Below, one piece after another: positions 47,293 to 57,909 of a DNA stretch of 64,000 nt. This stretch comes from Xanthostigma xanthostigma (taxonomy: Eukaryota; Arthropoda; Insecta; Raphidioptera; Raphidiidae): positions 38,714,401-38,778,400 of the forward strand of contig OY754465.1 of assembly GCA_963575645.1 (NCBI GenBank), given 5' to 3'. The stretch's first letter is position 1, and every line of letters starts with the position of its first letter. The notes beneath the pieces are model-generated. The model did not search any database. It was given only the letters and a program-made list of their open reading frames with translations, and was not told the DNA's origin. Made by a program: the position numbers and the translations under genes.

Positions 47293-48420
47293 TTAGTCCG
47301 CCATCTTTAGAAGTCCGCCATATTGGATTTAAACTAAAGTCACTTTATTTTTCGAGTTATTCTCAGCAAGCCCTTTCATTTGATACCCATATTGTAGGAA
47401 AGTATAATAAAATTAGTCCGCCATCTTTAGAAGTCCGCCATATTGGATTAAGAGTGACGTCACTTTATTTTTCGAGTTATTCTCAGCAAGCCCTTTCATT
47501 TGATACCCATATTGTAGGAAAGCATAATAAAATTAGTCCGCCATCTTTAGAATTCCGCCATATTGGATTTAGAGTGCCGTCACTTTATTTTTCGAGTTAT
47601 TCTCAGCAAGCCCTTTCATTTGATACCCATATTATAGGAAAGCATAATAAAATTAGTCCGCCATCTTTAGAAGTCCGCCATATTGGAATTAGAGTGACGT
47701 CACTATATTTTTCGAGTTATTCCCAGCAAGCCCTTTCATTTGATACCCATATTGTAAGAAAGCATAATAAAATTAGTCCGCCATCTTTAGAAGTCCGCCA
47801 TATTGGATTTAGTGTAACGTCACTTTATTTTTCGAGTTATTCTCAGCAAGCCCTTTCATTTGATACCCATATTGTAGGAAAGCATAATAAAATTAGTCCG
47901 CCATCTTTAAAAGTCCGCCATATTGGATTTAGAGTGACGTCACTTTATTTTTCGGGCTATTCTCAGCAAGCCCTTTCATTTGATGCCCATATTGTAGGAA
48001 AGCATAATAAAATTAGTCCGCCATCTTTAGAAGTCCGCCATATTGGATTTAGAGTGACGTCACTATATTTTTCGAGTTATTCTCAGCAAGCCCTTTCATT
48101 TGATACCCATATTGTAGGAAAGCATAATAAAATTAGTCCGCCATCTTTAGAAGTCCGCCATATTGGATTTAGAGTGACGTCACTATATTTTTCGAGTTAT
48201 TCTCAGCAAGCCCTTTCATTTGATACCCATATTGTAGGAAAGCATAATAAAATTAGTCCGCCATCTTTAGAAGTCCGCCATATTGGATTTAGAGTGACGT
48301 CACTTTATTTTTCGAGTTATTCTCAGCAAGCCCTTTCATTTGATACCCATATTGTAGGAAAGCATAATAAAATTAGTCCGCCATCTTTAGAAGTTCGCCA
48401 TATTTGATTTAGAGTGACGT
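47293..48420. repeat. 120-bp satellite array, about nine units
   Basis: The unit runs from 'ttagtccgccatctttagaa' through 'cgtcactttatttttcgagt' and 'tttcatttgatacccatatt' to 'aggaaagcataataaaa'. Units are 120 bases long and repeat head to tail with a few substitutions each. Because 120 is divisible by 3, one plus-strand frame stays open for 317 codons (47454-48407) as a 40-residue repeat. This is a property of the array. It has no signal peptide, domain or start context that would support a gene. Confidence 0.95.
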
Positions 48421-48985
48421 CACACAGCTAACAATGCATTGTCATTCAAACTAAACCTGTATACAAATTTTCATCTCAATCGGTTGATGATATCTGCTTC
48501 AAAATTACCGAAGGCATTTCCGCCATCTTTAGAAGTCCGCCATATTGGATTTAGAGTGACGTCATACAGCTAACCATGCATTGTCATTCAAACTAAACGT
48601 GTATACAAATTTTCATCTCAATCGGTTGATGATATCTGCCGCTCGAATATCATATTTAAGTCAGGCGGAACGTGACACATTTCGGAACGGGACAGATTTT
48701 GGAACGGTACAGATTTCGGAACGGGACAGATTTCGGAACGTGACACTTTTTCGTACATGCAGCCGGTGTTTTATCAATTTATAAGATTGGTGTTTCATCA
48801 ATTTATAAGACGTTATCACGTCAAAAACTATATTATTATTTTATAAAACAACATTATAAAAGATATACTCTTTTGCGCATGCGCCGATGTTCCCCAAAAA
48901 AACAATAAATCACTTTATATTTGCATATCAAACATCCTCCCAAAATTTGGTTACAATCCGATCATCCGTTGTGTCGGAATGGTAA
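48421..48985. repeat. Satellite flank duplication and element E fragment
   Basis: Two copies (about 48421-48520 and 48564-48640) share 'cagctaacaatgcattgtca', 'tgtatacaaattttcatctc' and 'aatcggttgatgatatctgc', separated by a partial satellite unit. Then 48640-48830 carries short tandem words ('ggaacgggacagatttc') and ends with the element E terminus 'gacgttatcacgtc'. Family X sequence follows at 48840-48985. Confidence 0.6.
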
Positions 48986-49990
48986 GAAATGTCAAAAATG
49001 ACGTTTGCAACTGTCAAAGTTTTATGTTCTAAATTAGTTATTCAAATTGTTAACTCAGAAGGCGTTGCATTTTACCAATATTTATAATGGCATTCGTTTT
49101 TGAACAAATGCAAACTTTTTATTTTAGTACTACCAAGGCAATTTTAAATGAAAGGCTTGCCTTTTTTTAATATTTATTTATAATTAAAAAGATATTTATT
49201 TAATTAAATATCTTTTTAATTAGTCGGGCACAACGGGTTTTTTTGTTTTCAATAATTTATTAATGTTTTAATTTTAATTTAAATAGTTTTTTTTTTAATT
49301 TCCACCGACTAGTTTTGGAGAAATCAATGAAAACATATCATCCATCTACCGTTTTACCATAAAGCCAATGTTAAATATGCCTACTTTTGAAGTCATTTAT
49401 TTATATAAATAATCGGGCAACCCCCCCTAAAATTTTCAGAATTGGTTTAAACTTAGTCCAACTTAAAAAAAAATCAATCCTTTCTATTTCAAATTACCTT
49501 GGTGCTCGTATTTTAAATTGTCATGTTAAACCGTGCAACAATTAAATTGAATTCATTTCTATATAATTATGTATAAAATGAATTTATTTCTATATAAATC
49601 GGGATAAAAAAACTGTTTGGGCAAATTCTGTTACACGAAATATATGTAAAATGTTCTCCTCTTTCGTTTAAGACTGGTTTCAAACCGATCTGATTTAAAT
49701 TGAGCGAGAAATAAGCAAAAAACTTTTTTTTTCCTAATTTTCTCCCCTCTGGGACAAAAATTCAAAAATCGGGCGACGTTAGGATTTAAGTTACCCGGAG
49801 ACGAATCGAACAAAAAAAAGTTTTTTAAAATCGGTTAAGGCGTTTGGGCTGTACGCTGGATACAAAAAGCGTGACTCACAGATTCACAGATTCACAGATT
49901 CACAGACAAAGCGAGTACATATAGGCGCTTTAGCTTACGCTATTCGCGCCTAAAAATGTAACACTTCTTTTGTAATGTCTGAGTACAAAA
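48986..49990. repeat. Element E body and 10-bp tandem repeat
   Basis: 48950-49110 ('tgtcggaatggtaagaaatg', 'gacgtttgcaactgtcaaag') and 49590-49730 ('gttctcctctttcgtttaag', 'ggtttcaaaccgatctgatt') match the reverse complement of the insertion at 20768-21444. At 49873-49912 the word 'attcacagatt' repeats four times with a 10-bp period. No coding. Confidence 0.5.
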
Positions 49991-50171
49991 TCGAAGTCCT
50001 GGCTGAAGGGAAGTAGGGTAAGCCGTGAATTTTTAATTTTGCGAAATTTTATTTGCAAAAAGAGTCCTTGAGACATTTTGAAATTTAATACTTTCAAATT
50101 TAGTATTTAATAAGATAAAAAATAAATAAACCAGATCATTAGTCGGGTCTAAACGTCTGCTAGGCGATTAC
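49991..50171. other. Spacer
   Basis: No feature recognised. Confidence 0.4.
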
Positions 50172-50527
50172 AAAACTGTCTAGTTCTGACTATGCTGATC
50201 GGCAATACCGAGTGAAAAAGCCGAATGGCTACTTCGAAATCGGCATACGTCCACATACATTTTTTTTCAGTCGCGTTTGGTATTCAATTTTGACAAGATG
50301 AGTAGTAGGAAGATGATATTTAACATCAAATGCCGATTGAGATCAGAGATTGAGCCGAAACGCGTTTCCTCTAGGCAAGTCGGTTCGACTTCCTTTGATG
50401 TAGACCGACAAGCACATGGGTTACGATCGGCAACGTATTCGGCCTGATAACGAAGCCGACAGTCACGTCCACACTAGTGCAGCTTTGCCGATCGGTATTG
50501 CCGATCGACATAGTTAGGACGCAGCTT
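50172..50527. mobile_element. MITE with 'gatcggcaatacc' arms
   Basis: The left arm 'ctgactatgctgatcggcaa' plus 'tacc' is mirrored by 'ggtattgccgatcgacatag' plus 'ttagga' at the right. The total is about 355 bp, GC-richer than its surroundings, with no coding. Confidence 0.5.
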
Positions 50528-50829
50528 TAAGGATCTTATTAACGACCGTTTTATTTAACGGGTAACGGGCCGACGCGAAATGGTTACCTTTGTACACGAT
50601 CCGCTAATATACGTGAGCGCGTCCGTTGTTATCGATATCAGTTCTATACTTTAATGGCGAAAAAATGCAAGTGCGTTATGTCTTGCATGTTTATTTTTGT
50701 AATTTTCTAAAGTCTTTTCCCAACACTGGCCTATTATGAACAAGGCTAATTAATAAATCCACATCAATATCAATTTTAAACTCCGTATTCACAATGAGGA
50801 GCACAAGGTAGGTAGGTATAGGTAAAAAC

Positions 50830-51220
50830 GTGCGCGCACATCTGTCGCCGTCAACAGACTGAAATTACGTGGTTCACTGCATCGGACCGACCGCCGTCGC
50901 GCCGAGGGGCGACGTGTGGGTATCCGTTGAGTTTTGTTGCAACGGTTACATGCACGTCGCGTTAACAAACACCCACACTAACCTATTGAACACTGCGCGT
51001 CGCCCCGTCGCCCGTCATAAAAATCGGGTCGTTATCCCGTTGTCGCAAGAGGCCTTAGACATGATTGCGGGTAAGATGCTACGGATAGGTTGAAGCGTGA
51101 GAAAGACCGTAATGTCGGCGTATATCGTACCGTGCGCACTTTAATTCAGTCGATATAGGCTCTTTCTGACACTTCAACCTACCCGTAGCGTCTTATTCGC
51201 AATCACGTCTAATACACAGT
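50830..51220 (+). other. CpG-rich island with a 74-codon frame and an inverted repeat
   Basis: GC- and CpG-rich sequence in an AT-rich region. An open frame without an ATG (50863-51093) includes DVWVSVEFCCNGYMHVALTN and ends in EALDMIAGKMLRIG. It is bounded by TGA at 50860 and a stop after 51090. The composition is protein-like, but I recognise no family. The 3' part of the frame lies in the left arm (about 51050-51107) of an inverted repeat whose right arm is about 51160-51218: 'gattgcgggtaagatgctac' against 'gtagcgtcttattcgcaatc'. Alternatives are a GC-rich MITE end or an exon fragment captured by a transposon. Confidence 0.35.
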
Positions 51221-52140
51221 TTTGCAATTGCCTATCAGGGTTTTTTGCAAATAAAATTTTGCAAAGTTAAAAATTCACAAATTGGATGGAGCTCACTACC
51301 TTTCAGCCAGGTCTCCGATTTTGTGTTCAGACATTACCTACATGCTACACACATTTTCACGCTGCCATTCCTACTTAAAAATGTTTGGTAGCTCTCCTAC
51401 TATTTAGCTATTAAATACAGTGAAAGTCGGTAATACAGTGAGTGACATATGAACTTTTTGTTTGAATTCCTATTGTAATAAAATTCAAAAAAATCACTTA
51501 TAAACCTTTTTACATAAGTCTCAATGCTCAGAACTATTTTTAGACGTGATAGGTACTTATGTTTTTTTTTTATAATCGTATCAATTAGTTTTATAACAAA
51601 TTTCTATACAAACATTTCGAAAATTCTTCATGTAATTCACAATCTTTCTAAAATGCATATAATATTATACTCTTGTTTCAAAGAATGTTAAGTATTTAAC
51701 ATTTTTTGGTGAGTAAACGTCCTTGTTCTCCCATCTCAAATTTTTCAGTTTTTTTAGTCCCCAACTGTCTAGGATATTTGGTAGGTAGGTAATCATAACC
51801 TCATGAACTATTTACTTACTTACTATAAAACTACATAAGAATAAAATATAAAATATAGTAATTAAGCTTGTATAAAATTGTATGTATAGCCATAATATTG
51901 AAATTGATCTAATTTATTTGTTAAATTAATAGCTATTATACAGTAATTATCGTTAAAAAAATTTTCGTAAGATTAATGGTCAGTTTTTTGATTGACTGTA
52001 AAATCAGTTCTGAATTTAGATGAAGGTCGTAGCACATAGGTAACTGCACTAACCATCTATGCAGGTGATTCTTAATCGGTGTTCCGTAACATTTTTGGGT
52101 GTCGACAAATGCCAGTAGTGTATCGCGAAATTTTGTTGTA
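51221..52140. other. Intergenic DNA, nothing recognised
   Basis: AT-rich. No gene or RNA supported. Confidence 0.45.
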
Positions 52141-52895
52141 AAGCTACGTTTATATTAAAGATTTATTTCGCTACATTTCTCTCTGTAATAAGTATATTTA
52201 AGTGTAAACCTTGCTGACATAAGCTATCGGAGATTTATTCACAAAGCTGAGATATATTACTTGACATAAAATGTAGTAAATGTAAACGTTGCTGAAACAA
52301 GAATCAATTAGTCTCGGACATAAATATCAAAAGTTGAACAGCCGTCTACTTTTTTTAGGATCTCTCGAGATATTTTGTGATTGTATGTATGCAAATACTG
52401 CAAATACGTGAACGAAATGTCGGAAAAAAAGAGTGGACCCGTACAGAAGTTCAATCAATGGCCCAACTAGATTTACTAATTCGTCGAGATCCTTTGAAGA
52501 CATTCTTGCAAAATTTTGTAATTGTATTGGGTCTTCAATTTTCAATTCATTGCATAACTGTGAGTAAGCACTTCTTCTCAACAACCAATTTCGCACTCAA
52601 ACTTTCCTTTTCTCTCTTTTTTTCCATGCAATAATAAAATTATTATTGCAGCCGCCTGGTGTTTAGTGCAAGGCATGATGATCAAAACTGTGGACATGTG
52701 GAGAGTAAAGTGTCGACATATTGTTCTACCTCTGGTCTAAACACAATGCTACACTTATATCGACATTTTTTCTCAACCAGACTGTCAAGCAATTTATTCA
52801 TTCACATTTATGTCATAGTATAAACACATCAAGAAAAATATCTCCGATGGTTGAGATTTCTATCATGAAATAAATCTCTAGTATAAACGTAGCTT
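52141..52895 (-). mobile_element. PIF/Harbinger element, internally deleted
   Basis: The left terminus 'aagctacgtttatattaaag' plus 'atttatttc' is mirrored by 'gaaataaatctctagtataa' plus 'acgtagctt' at the right. The flanks include TAA on both sides, as expected for the TWA target of PIF/Harbinger. At about 755 bp it is far shorter than an autonomous copy. The only coding left is the N-terminal piece listed next. Confidence 0.65.
52327..52596 (-). pseudogene. Harbinger-type transposase N-terminal fragment
   Basis: An 89-codon frame has the typical start of insect Harbinger/HARBI1-like transposases: a WLLRR block, then Y-QL-NEL, then DP-QLQNF-RMS--DLDELV-LV-P-I. This is the helix-turn-helix-like region that precedes the DDE_4 catalytic domain. 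After the I-R-P stretch the sequence becomes unrelated and the frame ends, so the catalytic domain has been deleted. The TIRs at 52141 and 52895 match a transposon of this superfamily. It is not a functional enzyme, and not HARBI1 itself. Confidence 0.65.
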
Positions 52896-53171
52896 AAGAT
52901 AATATTATAATAGTATTTAGCTTGTATATCTATCGTTATAAGGGGTTATAATACGCACAAGATATATATGGTATTTTTGCACGTACCTCCTATAAAATAG
53001 CCGCATTTCACTTCATTTTCAAAATTTTTGACAGTTCAATTGTAAACAAACGGTACTTCTAATAGTAGGTTGTAAAAAAATAACTTACAAACACTAAACA
53101 GTGATTTACTATAGAATTTGCGATTAGTTTTATTTCACTTTACCACACTATTGCGTAATGGGTTTCATATA
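52896..53171. other. Spacer sharing a short block with 55690-55760
   Basis: The words 'acgcacaagatatatatggt' and 'atttttgcacgtacctccta' here resemble 'acgcacaaggtataaatggt' and 'atttttgtacgtagcctcta' near 55697. This is probably an old dispersed repeat. Confidence 0.35.
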
Positions 53172-53643
53172 TATGCTTGTATAGGTACATGAATGTAAAG
53201 CAGCCATTTTATAAGGAGTAGTGCAAAAACTTTTTGTTAATTTTCTCGTTAATCAATCTGCTCATAAAATTGCGATACAATTTGCTGCAGAATGTGCTTG
53301 TTCTGATAAATAAAATTGATATGAACTTTAATGAGTAACTTTTGCCATCTTTTGTGAGGTAATCTGATTCGAGCACTCCAGTCAATAGCAATATTACATC
53401 ATCATTATATGCCTGTATAGGTACATGAATGTAAAGCAGCCATTTTATAAGGAGTAGTGCAAAAACTTTTTGTTAATTTTCTCGTTAATCAATCTGCTCA
53501 TAAAATTGCGATACAATTTGCTGCAGAATGTTCTTGTTCTGATAAATAAAATTGATATGAACTTTAATGAGTAACTTTTGCCATCTTTTGTGAGGTAATC
53601 TGATTCGAGCACTCCAGTCAATAGCAATATTACATCATCATGA
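53172..53643. repeat. 236-bp tandem duplication
   Basis: Two adjacent units of 236 bp ('tatgc-tgtataggtacatg' to 'caatattacatcatca') differ at only a few positions, such as gcttg/gcctg and gtgcttg/gttcttg. The paired 60-codon minus-strand frames are copies of each other and have no motif. Confidence 0.9.
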
Positions 53644-53753
53644 CGCGTGTTTCAAAGCGCTTACGATTTTAAATGTGAACAAAAACTGTAGTTCGTCGAG
53701 CATGTATAACGTTTTCAATACTCTATGTTGTCGAGTCTTTGTATGATTATTGG

Positions 53754-53935
53754 CGTAGAAATCCCACAATATTAATTGTTCACGTCCAAATAACAAGATA
53801 AATCTACAATAGACGTTTTCTTTGTCATAAAATTTCTTCAGAACGTCGTGTAGATTGATTTCGCTTCTATGAACAGTTTTTAAATTATGTGTAAGTAGGA
53901 GCTGGTAATGGTAGCCTATGTGAATGATGCCATAA
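53754..53935. mobile_element. hAT-like MITE, family Y copy 2 (right end missing)
   Basis: It starts 'ttggcgtagaaatcccacaa' and follows the interior of 5257-5495: 'atattaattgttcacgt', 'ataacaaga-aaatct', 'gcttctatga', 'ggagctggtaatggtag'. It then breaks off without the poly-C end. Confidence 0.55.
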
Positions 53936-56316
53936 AATGATGGAACAAGGCCTTATTACACACCAAAACCGTTTTCTGAACGATATTTATATACAATTTA
54001 TCGAACTGTATAATTTTTATCCAGCCTGAAATCACAATACTTATTTTTTTAATCATTAATGAACTGGTTGAACAAATCGTCATTAATTTTACTATATGAA
54101 GAAGTCGCCATAGGTTTTGTTTTCTGGCTGTAGAAATCTACCAATGATGAATGTATTATAGAATTATTTAATTAATATTAAAAATAATCTTTAACATCAT
54201 TTGCTTCATTTAAGGACCGAACCTTTTAATCATTAATTGCTTCATTTAAGGATCGAACCTTTTATACATTGATATATTAGTCTAATGAGACGCTTCACGA
54301 AATATAGCTATATTAACACTATAGACATGTCGCTTTGAGTGGCCATTTTGATGTTTAGCATGGACTAAAATTTCAATGTTCTTGAACTTCCAGTGAATAG
54401 TATGCACACCGTGCAGCTTATATAATAGGAGTGTAAAGTGTTTGTCCAGTAATTTGTTCTAGCAATTGTCAAATTCAGATATTTACCACATGATTTACAC
54501 TACATTACTTTTCCCTGATCAAGAACCGAAAATGCTAGTGTTTAGACTTTTATAGTCCGATACTGAAATACCAAACAGATCAGTGTATCTTATACTTTTA
54601 TACAACACATTATAGTGTCAAATTGTTTTTTTACATTGGAGGACCATACCAACACACCTATGGTGATATTGCAGTAGTTCTGTGTATCGTAAAAGTATTG
54701 TCTTCAGCTAAGTGTGCCGTGGAATGCAAAAACAGTTGAGAATCCCTGATCTACGCTCTGGAAATCTAAATAAGTGTCTTGCATTAATAAATGAATTTAA
54801 GACAGTTCATTATCGATTTATCGTCTATGCCCACGATATATAACATGTATCGTTAAGTGTTATAATTAAATTCTTCAAAAGGTATTCACAAACATGTTTC
54901 AACACTTTGCTACCATTGCCCTGAAACAATAAAACACCAGCTCGATAATTGATCCGCTATTATTATTATATAATTATGTTGATGACCTTCAAGATTTTTA
55001 TTTCTTATTGCACAAATTGACAATGTTCACGTTCTTTCTTCACAATCGAAAATAATTAAAAGCGAGTATATCCGGGGTTGGGTTTTCGTTTTTAATTAGT
55101 TTTTTTAATGTTCTTTGTTAATGGACTTTACTCTCGAAATTATTGTCGTTACAACGAATGATTCATAGATACTTAATTTATTACTTATGTTTTAAAGAAG
55201 CTAGAGAGTTATACCTACATTGTTTAGCATACAATGCATTTTACCATTCCAACTCAACTAGTACTTATGTCAAAGATCACTACATTTTACAATATTTTTT
55301 TAGTTTTGTGTCCCCAAGAGTCCAAAAACATATTTTTGGAAAAAGTAAAGTTAATATAATTTTTTTATTCGCGAGATATTGTATAAAATCTCTTTTTTTG
55401 GAGTCTTTTTGGCTAAAAAAGAAGAACAATTGGAAAAAAAATTCTTGTCAGATCATTTACCTATACGTTAATACGTATCGATTGAAGCAGTCAGTGAATG
55501 CCCAAAATCGTGATTTTTGAATAATATCTTAGAAACTATTTCATCTAGGATTATGAAATTTGGAATACTGCTTCTTTATGGTAACTTTAACCCCTCTGAA
55601 GAAATTCAGTTCTGTAACATAACCAGTCTCGGAGATACAGGTGGGTCGAAATTGGCTCGAATTGGTTTGTGTAAATATAACACAATATACACACCACTAC
55701 GCACAAGGTATAAATGGTATTTTTGTACGTAGCCTCTATCAATAGCTGCTCTTCATTTTATTTTGGATATATTTTTAACATGTTTGATAGCTATTTTATA
55801 GAAGTACCTACTGCAAAAAACCGTTATTTTGTTTTTTTTACATGAAATGTCCTGATGAAGACACAATTTGTTGTTGAAAGTTTGATAGTTAAGGAATTCT
55901 AGCAAATAAAAATTGGTATTCTTTAGCCTTGTATCCCGTTTATTAGCTTTAAGGAATAATTTTAAGCAAGGTGTTTTGAAAAAATTAGAATAAATAAGAC
56001 AGAATGTTGTAATATAGTTGACTGCAGCGCACCTCAATAAAAACACTTTATAACAAACATTATTGGAATTTTTATTTATAAGATAATAAGTACAATAGCA
56101 TGATGCGCGTAGGTGTTGAACTATCCAATATAAAGGATATAGCAATTATCTTTATAGTAATAAATCATTACTAATATGCAGTGTGAAGGTCTTCTTTCGG
56201 AGCAGCAAGTCAGTAGGTAAAACTAGTCGACGAAATAAAAGTTAATTTTAAAAGACCGCGCACACTTATCAAGCACCACCAGCACAACTAGGCTAATGCC
56301 TATACTTTTTTGAAAA
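53936..56316. other. Intergenic DNA, nothing recognised
   Basis: AT-rich, with one small direct repeat (about 54200-54262, 'tgcttcatttaaggaccgaa' twice). The frames of 125-130 codons at 55143-55520 and 55753-56145 are AT-rich, low in conserved-looking residues and without motifs; I do not support them as genes. Confidence 0.4.
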
Positions 56317-56955
56317 AAAAAATAGCAGGCAACGACCAGGTGGAAAATGTTGTTGAGGCTCCAACTTTAAGGGAAAAAAAATTTAAACACGAAAACATGC
56401 AAAATGGTGAAATGGGGATGCAATTTAGGGGTTGGAAACGGTTTTCTGCGATTTACGACAAAACGTGACCTCTTAGCGGAAATTGTTCAACGCAAAAGTT
56501 GTAGATAGTAAAAAAATCTAAAACTTTTGTACCAAAAACTTTTAGACATAACCTCAAATTAACCGTCAAAATGGCGAAAACCAATTTTTCAGTATTTAAT
56601 TTTTTTCTCGCGTAAAAATATATTAATTTGCATGAAAATTGGTGAAAGTATGTCTTTTTTTATCTTAAATAAGCATGATTTTTTTGCAGTGCAGAATACG
56701 ACTATTTTCGGAGTTATAAACATTTTTCGAAAAAACACCCTTATTTTCCACGAACAATTGTCTTGATGTTTTTTTGTATTTCGAAGTTCTATAAGTGGTC
56801 ATTTTAATCTTTGAAATGTCTACTTTAAAATGGTCTATGTAAGTTGGTGGTTTATTTATCGTTAAACTACTTAAAATTGCGAAAAACCGAAAAAACGTCT
56901 TTCTGTCGTGTATATGCTGTGATAAGGTAAATATTTACAGTAGTATTGTAACTAT

Positions 56956-57173
56956 TAGACGTGTGTCGATCGATCATTTCTTGCGACCCGGGTCGATCGC
57001 GACCCACAGGTTAAGTGATCGTATCACAATGTTTCGATCGTTTGATCGATCAGCTTGTACCTATTAGACGTGTGTCGATCGAACATTTCCTGCGACCTAG
57101 GTCGATCGCAACCTACAGGTTAGGGGATAGTATCACAATGATTCGATCGTTCGATCGGCTGTCTGAGTACCTA
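56956..57173. repeat. 109-bp tandem unit with CGATCG clusters at the hAT end
   Basis: Each unit starts 'tagacgtgtgtcgatcga' and holds several GATCG/CGATC words ('ggtcgatcgc', 'ttcgatcgttcgatcg') and 'gtatcacaatg'. Clustered short motifs near transposon ends often serve as transposase binding sites. That is an inference here. Confidence 0.7.
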
Positions 57174-57302
57174 TTTCATTTCTATACGAGTTACCATTGA
57201 CCTGTTGATGTAATTTTCTGCGCTAGCTTGTTTGTACGAAAGAAAAACTTACCATTGAACAGAACAATGAGGCTTTTATTTAACTCGACTCAAATTACTT
57301 AT

Positions 57303-57611
57303 TGTTAGCGACTAGATAAGACACAACAATTATTAATAAATTATCATTCAATTTGTAATATATTTTATTTAATTCTTTCACACTTATTCACATCTTTTAT
57401 TACAAGCGTCATCCGCTTTGTCTATTCATCGTCTGATGGCTACTAACAACCGCGTGTGTCCATGTACTTTACGTGTTGGCTGGTTCCACGCGTCCCCTCG
57501 TGTCATTGGTCAGCCGCATGTCACGTGGAAAGGCTCAGCTACTCTCGTGAACACCAAGTAATGCCACAGCACGGGTACACTGTACAGTATGTGCACTACG
57601 CCTTTCTTACA
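57303..57611 (-). repeat. 3' LTR of the Gypsy element
   Basis: 309 bp, identical to the other LTR apart from one base (T at 57419 against C at 62369). It is 3' relative to the minus-strand genes. On the minus strand, the text just before it (GGAGAGGCCGAT) could be the polypurine tract. Confidence 0.9.
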
Positions 57612-57887
57612 ATCGGCCTCTCCTGACAATAGGAGCGTCCCCGCGAACTCTACTTCAGTGGTAACTGGAACACCCTCCTGAAAACAAAAGCATTTTACCA
57701 ATTTTGCATAAATTTCTGTTGCGGTTTGACAAACCACATCACGATACTTTAGACCGCAAAAATAATAAACAAAACTTCCGCGTGGTAATGGTCTATTCTT
57801 CGTGGACCACCGTCGCAATACCACCTGAGCTTCTTCAAAGTTTCGCCACTCTGAGTGGACGCAGCCAATCGAACTGAGCCCCATCAT
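57510..57887 (-). CDS. 125-codon frame near the Gypsy 3' end, unrecognised
   Basis: The frame starts at an ATG (57885-57887) between the minisatellite and the 3' LTR and runs into the LTR. Its middle (RRWSTKNRPLPRGSFVYYFC, then DVVCQTATEIYAKL, then VPVTTEVEFAGTLLLSGEAD) has protein-like composition, unlike neighbouring AT-rich frames. I recognise no Gypsy Env signal peptide, furin site or transmembrane segment. It could be a captured host fragment or the remains of a third reading frame. Support is weak. Confidence 0.3.
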   Translation of the reverse strand: MMGLSSIGCVHSEWRNFEEAQVVLRRWSTKNRPLPRGSFVYYFCGLKYRDVVCQTATEIYAKLVKCFCFQEGVPVTTEVEFAGTLLLSGEADCKKGVVHILYSVPVLWHYLVFTRVAEPFHVTCG

Positions 57888-57909
57888 ACAGGTTCACTGG
57901 ATCGGTGTC

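Noticed and set aside
47454-48407. 317-codon open frame as a repetitive secreted or structural protein
   Set aside because: It coincides exactly with a 120-bp satellite whose length is divisible by three. There is no signal peptide, no distinct start context and the flanking units lie outside the frame.
55143-56145. Genes in the 125- and 130-codon frames
   Set aside because: AT-rich low-information translations (runs of F, Y, N, K), no motifs, no supporting context.
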